This document shows, piece after piece, positions 58,196 to 64,000 of a stretch of DNA of 64,000 nucleotides (the stretch's first letter is position 1; the number at the start of each line of letters is the position of its first letter). Position numbers and translations under genes: made by a program. This DNA is from Euptelea pleiosperma. Taxonomy: Eukaryota; Streptophyta; Magnoliopsida; Ranunculales; Eupteleaceae. The stretch covers positions 5,139,259 through 5,203,258 of the forward strand of contig CM068553.1 of NCBI GenBank assembly GCA_035048495.1. The letters run 5' to 3'. The notes beneath the pieces were generated by a model that did not search any database, was not told where the DNA came from, and saw nothing but the letters and a program-made list of their open reading frames with translations.

Positions 58196-58407
58196 GGATT
58201 TTATGCGCTAGGGCCGTTCTAACCAAGTAAAACGGCCCCACGGAGCCTTCTCCACGTCACCTCAGTTTCAAAAAGTAAACAAAAAAAACTGACTAACCCA
58301 GTTGCGATTGTGTTGGTAGATACAAGGTTATACTATTTATTGCTAACGTGGCACAAATTGAGGAGGGCCGTTCTGTTTAGTTAGAACGGCCCTAGCGCAT
58401 AAAATCC
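58196..58407. mobile_element. Small element with perfect 28-bp inverted ends
   Basis: GGATTTTATGCGCTAGGGCC plus GTTCTAAC at the left is exactly mirrored at the right end. The element is 212 bp and non-coding. It abuts the foldback element at 58408. Confidence 0.75.
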
Positions 58408-58850
58408 GGCCGTTTTAACAGTTAAACGGACTGGGGGCGTTACCGTTTAAACGGCCGTTAAAACGGATTGAAACCGCCAGGGGCAAAATTAGAAAAAACG
58501 GAAAAAAATAGAATTTAACGGAATTAAAAAGATTTTAACAATTTTAACGGAAAAATGGCGCTGAAATTCAAATTTTGAAATTTGAAAATTTTTAAAAAAA
58601 TAGAATTTAACAGATTTTAACGGAAATTAAACGGATTTTGACGGAATTAAACGGATTTAACGGCCATTTTTGCACAAAATTTTTCAGAATTAAACGGCTG
58701 TATCAACGATTTTAACAGCCGTTAAAACAAAAAAATGACCGTTTTATTCAAAACCGATAAAACGTGTTTAAACAGTTTTAATGGAAATGGGCTTGGGGCG
58801 TTACCGTTTAAATGGTTCGTTTAAAGGGCCGTTTTTAAAATCATGTTTGG
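58408..58850. mobile_element. Family B foldback element, reverse orientation
   Basis: GGCCGTTTTAACAGTTAAAC at the left, GGGCGTTACCGTTTAAACGG next, and GGGCCGTTTTTAAAATCATG at the right. The interior GAAATTCAAATTTTGAAATT block matches the copy at 27.3 kb. The left end is abutted by another element. Confidence 0.7.
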
Positions 58851-58986
58851 TCCATCCCTAGGTAGACCTACGTACTAAAATTTAGGGACTTTTTGACATA
58901 CCCCATATTATCTTTGAAATTTTACCTACATTCGATGACTTTTAATTAACTCCTTTTTTTTTTTTTGTAAACATTGAATTTTGATA

Positions 58987-59250
58987 TTTGATGCCATGGG
59001 GCACACTATTAGAGAGCACTGACCGAATGGATGTTTGGTGCATCCCTAGGTGGACCTACATACTAAAACTTAGGGAATTTTTGACATACCCCGTGGTATC
59101 TTTCGAATTTTTGACATACCCCGTGGTATCTTTCAAATTTTTGACATATCCCGGGAATTTTTGCACTCATATGTAAGGCGCTATCTCATTTTGTGTATAG
59201 GTCCACCAAAGGGTGGGCCAAACATCCATGGGTCAGTGGGCCAGAGGAGT
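58987..59250. mobile_element. Family A MITE with an internal tandem repeat
   Basis: Left GGGCACACTATTAGAGAGCA and CTGACCGAATGGATGTTTGG; right GGGTGGGCCAAACATCCATG. A 30-bp unit (GAATTTTTGACATACCCC...) is repeated in tandem at 59075-59104 and 59105-59134, with a partial third copy to about 59154. Confidence 0.6.
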
Positions 59251-59369
59251 TCCACATGGAATTCTGGAAGGGGGGCTTCACAGGGGGGACAGCAACGGAT
59301 GAAATTATTGCCCAACCCATTTAATTGGTTTCTTCTATCATGTGGTCAAAAGAAAGTATTTCTACAGTT

Positions 59370-59766
59370 GGGTGGCGATGTAACAAGCTGTAGCTTAAAC
59401 CAAAAGCGTAAGTTAGCACCATTTTTGTTACTAACCGCTGACAACTGGGCTCACTGACCGCATGGATGTTTCGCCCATCCTTGGTGGACATACACACCAA
59501 AAATCACCATGATTGATAATTTATAGCCATTAAATTTAAGTACTTTTTAAGGAGTGATTCTAGCCGTTGAATTCAACTAATTTTGTAGTACTAAAATCAA
59601 TGGCTAAAAATTATCACACAACTAATTTTTGGTATGAATGTCTACGACGGGGTGGGCTAAACATCCATGGGGCCATTGGTCCCAGATGGCAATGATGAGT
59701 GACAAAAATGGTGCTAGCTTAGGAGCTTTTTGCGTAAGCTACAGCTTGTTACATCCGACTCTTACC
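59370..59766. mobile_element. Family A MITE with GATGTAACAAGCTGTAGCTT ends
   Basis: GATGTAACAAGCTGTAGCTT at the left mirrors AAGCTACAGCTTGTTACATC at the right. TTAGCACCATTTTTGTTACT and its mirror follow, then GACCGCATGGATGTTTCGCC in the left arm and its mirror near 59670. Confidence 0.7.
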
Positions 59767-59769
59767 AAA

Positions 59770-60566
59770 TAATACAGCCAGAAAGCGACACGTAACAACC
59801 AAACCTTTGGCTAAGAGAGGTTGCGGAAAATTTGGGTTAAAAAACCAGACACATTTAGATTCTCCGAAAGTATGCAACCATTTGCATACTAGTTTTTTCC
59901 ACAAACACCACCTAAACATCAGACTTTAAACATGTTGGACCTAGTATCAGGAATTTTTTGAAGCCGCGTGATTTTAGAAGCAGTGATCATGCCGCAATGA
60001 TCGCGAAGAAGAAAGAGAATAATCAAATCCACCATGGGGACTTGATTTGGGGTGAGGGTTTTGACCCAAACCCATTTGTTCTAACTTCTAAGTTGAAGAA
60101 ACGGGTGTTTATTTTGTCCTTCAAAAAAATGGTTAGTCAATTTGGGTCAATAGCAATCAACGTATGATGGACCGGTCATAGGGAGGTATGTCAGTTTTTT
60201 CAAATTGTGGGGGGTTTGTAAAATTTCAAATATAACCTGGGGGATATGTCAAAAATGCCCTAAAAAGTAACCCTTGGTATATGTGGCGCACGATCATTGG
60301 CGTATGATCCCTCTTCAAAACACGGAAGTTTAGGAAACTACAGTCAATTCAATCCTCTGGGTCAAAGTCAATTGTGGGTTGGTCGTTTCTCGACAGCTGG
60401 CGCTTTTATTCTGGATCCCACAGTGACCCACACCATCAATGACAACTAGAAGTCTAGAACTGGACCAATTGTTGCGTTTAAAATTCAAGGGCCTGTTTGG
60501 AAACCCAAAAAATGGGCCAATGAGAAAGCAATATGAACAGTATATTTTCCTAAGGTATCATTTGGC
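59770..60566. other. Intergenic sequence upstream of the receptor-like protein
   Basis: Holds a TTTGACCCAAACCCATTTGT stretch and a 69-codon open frame of no recognised family. AAGGGCCTGTTTGGAAACCC at about 60490 looks like a solitary hAT-type end. Confidence 0.4.
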
Positions 60567-60575
60567 CTATATAAC
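60567..60575 (+). promoter_or_regulatory. TATA box of the receptor-like protein gene
   Basis: CTATATAAC lies 41-49 bases before the start codon. This implies a very short leader of roughly 15-20 nt. No other TATA motif is close. Confidence 0.5.
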
Positions 60576-60615
60576 TCCCCTTGTAAGCTTATTCTAGTTA
60601 CAGTGTTGATTGATC

Positions 60616-63438
60616 ATGGATACATCTACATTTATCCTTGTCTTGCTTGGGCTTTTCTCTGCAGCAAACATCAACATTAGTTTCGGCAATTGCATTGAAA
60701 GAGAGAGACAAGCTCTTCTCACCTTCAAAAAAGGCCTCAAAGATCCTTCAAATCGGCTCTCATCTTGGGCTAGTGAAGATTGTTGTACATGGAGAGGCGT
60801 AAACTGCGACAACACTACTGGACGTGTTGTCCAGCTCCACCTCCAGAGCTCAGAGTTGGGTGGTGAGATAAATCCTTCTTTACAGCAGTTGAAACATCTG
60901 AATTACTTGGACCTAAGCCTGAATGATTTCGAAGGCTTTCGTATTCCAGAGTTCATCGGTTCGCTACATAAAATGAGATATCTTAACTTGTCTAGAGCAG
61001 GTTTTAGCGGCACGATTCCTCATCAACTTGGAAATCTCTCGAGTCTGCATTACCTCGATCTGAGTAGTAACATCCGTTATTCGTATCTTAGTGATGTTGG
61101 GAATCTTCAATGGCTTTCGCATCTTTCTTCTCTACAACACCTTGACATGAGTTATGTGAACCTCAGTAAGGTACATAATTGGTTGCAGGTAATTAACACG
61201 CTCCCTTCTTTGCTAGAGTTACACCTATCCTCTTGTGATCTTGATGACATGCCAGCTCTTCCATATGTCAATTTTACATCTCTTGCAATCCTTGATCTTT
61301 CTGTGAACAATTTCAATTCTTCAATGCCTGATTGGTTGTACAACTTAAGTGATCTCGTACACCTCGATCTTTCCCTCAATCATATTCAAGGAAAAATTTC
61401 GATTGCTATTGGTAACCTGACTTCACTCAAGGAACTCCATCTGGGTTCTAATGACCTTGAAGGGGGAATACCAAGAACCTTGGTGTATCTATGCAACTTG
61501 CAGGAATTAGATTTCGGCGGAAACAAGCTTAGCGGAGAGGTGTCTGGTTTTTTGGGAAATTCATCTGGATGCATTGCGAACAGTTTGAAGTCGTTAGATT
61601 TGCAAACGAATCAACTTTCAGGTTTATTGCCTAATCAATTAGGACATTTTACAAATCTGGACTACCTTTCTCTTAGCTATAACTCGTTTTCGGGTCCCAT
61701 TCCAGAGTCTCTAGGAAAATTGTCATCATTAACGGTACTAGATCTTACTAGTAATCGATTGAATGGGACTGTTCCCGAAAGTCTTCGACATCTTTCAAAG
61801 CTAGAACAATTACGCATCTCGTACAATTCATTTGGGGGTGTTGTCTCTGAAGTTCATTTTGCCAATCTCTTGAGATTACAAGTACTAGAAATTCATTCAG
61901 TGATTTTGAAAGTGAGCTTTGATTGGATTCCTCCTTTTCAACTTGTGTCGTTAACGATGAGATATTGCCAATTAGGAACTCAATTCCCCGCGTGGCTTCG
62001 TACACAGAAGGATCGACTTGAAGAACTAGACTTATCTAGCACTGGAATTTCTGATACAATTCCCACCTGGTTTTGGAACTTGTCTTCCCAACTTACCTAT
62101 TTAAATCTCTCCCATAACCAGATCAAGGGAGAGTTGCCAAGTTTGTTGAAATCTCACTTTTTCTCAATAGGTATCTACTTGAGTTCTAACCACCTCAAGG
62201 GTCAACTACCCCGACTCTCTTCTTATGTAAGAGAACTGGATCTTTCCAACAATTCATTTTCAGGACCTATTTCCCGCTTCCTCTGCAATCCCATGAATGA
62301 AATGAATAATTTGCGCATTCTTGATCTCTCGGAAAATCTTCTGTCAGGAGACCTTCCTCGCGATTGTTGGATGTATTGGAAAGTATTGAAATTGTTAAAG
62401 TTGGAGAAGAATAATCTGACAGGGAATATCCCAAGCTCCATGGGTTCTCTTCTTGGGCTCCAATCATTGCATATGCGCAACAATAGCCTCTCTGGAGAAT
62501 TGCCTTTGTCTTTGCAAAATTGCACGAAGTTAAGGACTATTGATCTTGGTGAGAATGGATTGTCTGGAAGCATACCAGCATGGATGGGAAAAAGCCTACC
62601 AAATCTGATTTTTCTACGACTACGTTCAAATAAGTTCAATGGTGGAATACCTCTTGAACTCTGTCATCTCACTTCCCTTCAAATGTTGGACCTTGCACAT
62701 AACAATCTGTCAGGAACCATACCACGATGTTTCAGCAACTTCAGTGCCATGGCCACCAAGCGAAACTCAAGTAAACCCATCTCTTATTCTCTAGTTTATG
62801 GAGAATATGTAGAAACAGCATCGTTGGTGACAAAAGGAAGGGAGCTCGAATATAGCAAGACTCTTACACTTGTAACAACCATGGACCTTTCAGGCAATAG
62901 TTTATCTGGAGAGATCCCTGAAGAATTAACAAGTCTTTTAGGGTTGCGATCGTTGAACTTATCCGAGAATTATTTGACAGGAAAGATCTCTGCGAAGATC
63001 AGTGAGATGGGTTTATTGGAATCTCTTGATTTCTCACTAAACCAACTTTCAGGGGTAATTCCTCAAAGCATGTCAAGTCTAAATTTTTTGAGTCACTTGA
63101 ACTTGTCATATAACAACTTATCGGGGAAAATTCCGTCAAGCACCCAGTTACAGAGCTTCAGCGAATTCAGTTATATCGGCAACCATGGACTCTGTGGGCC
63201 TCCGCTCAAGAAGAACTGCAGTGAAAATGAAGCATCTCATGGTCCTAATGATGGTGCTGGAGTAGAAGAAGATGAAGGCAGTGACATTAAATTGATTTAT
63301 GCAAGCGTGGCACTAGGATTCGTGGTGGGCTTTTGGAGTTTCTTTGGTGTTTTAATATTCAAAAAGTCATGGAGATTTGCCTATTTTCGGTTTATTGACA
63401 ACATGCAAGACAAACTATGTATTATGTTGTCGCAGTAA
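60616..63438 (+). CDS. LRR receptor-like protein (EIX2/Cf type), intronless, 940 aa
   Basis: Cell-surface LRR receptor without a kinase; relatives perceive fungal or bacterial patterns and signal through partner kinases such as SOBIR1. Residues 1-24 form a signal peptide. An LRRNT cap follows (CIERERQALLTFKKGL, then DCCTWRGVNC). About 27-30 plant-type LRRs (LxxLxLSxNxLSGxIP) run to near 865, interrupted by an island at about 708-755 containing SLVTKGRELEYSKTLTLV, typical of RLPs. After the last repeat come GNHGLCGPPLKKNC and an acidic stretch (GVEEDEGSD). A single transmembrane helix spans about 893-915, and the basic tail (KKSWRFAYFRF) contains a YxxF endocytosis-type motif, YFRF. The ATG at 60616 is chosen because it begins the signal peptide. 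No break was seen. The specific ligand cannot be inferred. Confidence 0.94.
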   Translation: MDTSTFILVLLGLFSAANINISFGNCIERERQALLTFKKGLKDPSNRLSSWASEDCCTWRGVNCDNTTGRVVQLHLQSSELGGEINPSLQQLKHLNYLDLSLNDFEGFRIPEFIGSLHKMRYLNLSRAGFSGTIPHQLGNLSSLHYLDLSSNIRYSYLSDVGNLQWLSHLSSLQHLDMSYVNLSKVHNWLQVINTLPSLLELHLSSCDLDDMPALPYVNFTSLAILDLSVNNFNSSMPDWLYNLSDLVHLDLSLNHIQGKISIAIGNLTSLKELHLGSNDLEGGIPRTLVYLCNLQELDFGGNKLSGEVSGFLGNSSGCIANSLKSLDLQTNQLSGLLPNQLGHFTNLDYLSLSYNSFSGPIPESLGKLSSLTVLDLTSNRLNGTVPESLRHLSKLEQLRISYNSFGGVVSEVHFANLLRLQVLEIHSVILKVSFDWIPPFQLVSLTMRYCQLGTQFPAWLRTQKDRLEELDLSSTGISDTIPTWFWNLSSQLTYLNLSHNQIKGELPSLLKSHFFSIGIYLSSNHLKGQLPRLSSYVRELDLSNNSFSGPISRFLCNPMNEMNNLRILDLSENLLSGDLPRDCWMYWKVLKLLKLEKNNLTGNIPSSMGSLLGLQSLHMRNNSLSGELPLSLQNCTKLRTIDLGENGLSGSIPAWMGKSLPNLIFLRLRSNKFNGGIPLELCHLTSLQMLDLAHNNLSGTIPRCFSNFSAMATKRNSSKPISYSLVYGEYVETASLVTKGRELEYSKTLTLVTTMDLSGNSLSGEIPEELTSLLGLRSLNLSENYLTGKISAKISEMGLLESLDFSLNQLSGVIPQSMSSLNFLSHLNLSYNNLSGKIPSSTQLQSFSEFSYIGNHGLCGPPLKKNCSENEASHGPNDGAGVEEDEGSDIKLIYASVALGFVVGFWSFFGVLIFKKSWRFAYFRFIDNMQDKLCIMLSQ

Positions 63439-63480
63439 CCAATCTAAATAGGGTTTCCTCGCAGGAGCAGGAGAAAGTTG

Positions 63481-63510
<30 letters not shown>
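63481..63510 (+). repeat. CT microsatellite
   Basis: An uninterrupted CT run of about 30 bases, 43 bases after the stop codon of the receptor-like protein, hence probably in its 3' untranslated region. Confidence 0.9.
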
Positions 63511-63512
<2 letters not shown>

Positions 63513-63634
63513 AATTTGAACCCGATTAACCGAGATCCAATAGGAACCGGTCCTGATTATCTCTAAGACTTATTTTAGAACCGAACCCTATCCAGAACAG
63601 ACATTTATAGTAGTGATAATGATATCAAACTTTT

Positions 63635-63790
63635 TAACAAATTTAGTACAAATCCCACAGTTAAAAATCACTAATCAGACTGATTTTTGGTCGGTAGGTC
63701 CACCTAGGGATGGGCCAAATATGCATATGAGCAATGATCTCTAAGATTTTGCCACGTGGCTCAAACTGTGGTCCTCAAAAGATTTATTCT
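63635..63790. mobile_element. Family A MITE half (right arm)
   Basis: AAAAATCACTAATCAGACTG, GGGATGGGCCAAATATGCAT and TTGCCACGTGGCTCAAAC. The left arm is not found, so the element is truncated. Confidence 0.55.
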
Positions 63791-64000
63791 TATTTTTTGA
63801 GGTGGCTTTACACCGAGTGTCAACATGTGGCATACACTGTCAACAATGGCACCTTGGATATCTAATAGATCAAAAGTCAACAAATCAAATTTATGCAACA
63901 ACCTGATTTACAGATTTTTCTTTGGACCAATTATTATATTTATCAACCATCCGAAAATAATGCAATCGATCAGAGGGTAACAAGCATCTGGTATAGGGTT

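Larger units (their letters stand above)
58150..58890. mobile_element. Nested composite: family A element split by two other elements
   Basis: The left piece (GGGCACACTATTAGAGATCA, ATATGGATGTTGG) resumes at about 58848 as TTTGGTCCATCCCTAGGTAG. Between them lie a TIR element (58196-58407) and a family B foldback element (58408-58850). Confidence 0.6.

Noticed and set aside
61152..62639. Several - strand open frames opposite the receptor-like protein
   Set aside because: Shadows of the LRR reading frame; no domains of their own.

Overview
This is plant nuclear DNA, probably from an angiosperm outside the grasses. The evidence is AT-rich intergenic sequence, GT-AG introns, plant-specific gene families (an R/GL3-type bHLH factor, an LRR receptor-like protein, a ShKT-tailed prolyl 4-hydroxylase) and a very dense load of short non-autonomous transposons. 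A recurrent MITE type reminds me of magnoliid or basal-eudicot genomes, but that is only an impression.

Five apparently intact protein genes are readable. (1) GMP synthase, + strand, 1428-6715, six exons, 534 aa. (2) A 2-oxoglutarate/Fe(II) dioxygenase of the DOXC (gibberellin-oxidase-like) class, + strand, 9435-10514, two exons, 322 aa. (3) A GL3/EGL3/DELILA-type bHLH regulator, - strand, 19500-15330, eight exons including a 15-nt micro-exon, 671 aa, with an altered basic region. (4) A P4H12-like prolyl 4-hydroxylase homologue with a C-terminal ShKT domain, - strand, 57658-52059, seven exons, 317 aa, lacking the Asp of the iron-binding HxD. (5) An intronless LRR receptor-like protein, + strand, 60616-63438, 940 aa. 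The five genes do not form one pathway.

Between about 21.9 and 51.9 kb no intact gene is visible. The stretch is layered with small inverted-repeat transposons of several families. Family A is MULE-like, has 9-bp target duplications in the best copies, and carries a G-box (CCACGTGG) in both arms. Family B is a hAT-like foldback element with 8-bp target duplications. Families C and D share terminal motifs. Family E is MULE-like with an exact 9-bp target duplication. Remnants of L1- and RTE-type LINEs, tRNA-derived SINEs and a very small TRIM-like LTR element are also present. Some target duplications are perfect, and two insertions can be dated against empty sites inside the window.

Underneath the transposons, 28.2-42.7 kb and 43.0-49.9 kb are two diverged copies of one ancestral segment. 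At least five homologous blocks occur in the same order in both, separated by different insertions and deletions. The most unusual single element is at 22980-23589. It has terminal inverted repeats, a 10-bp target duplication, and nine degenerate 23-bp palindromes inside it.

All exon boundaries were deduced by eye from reading frames, GT-AG sites and remembered family conservation. No database search was run.
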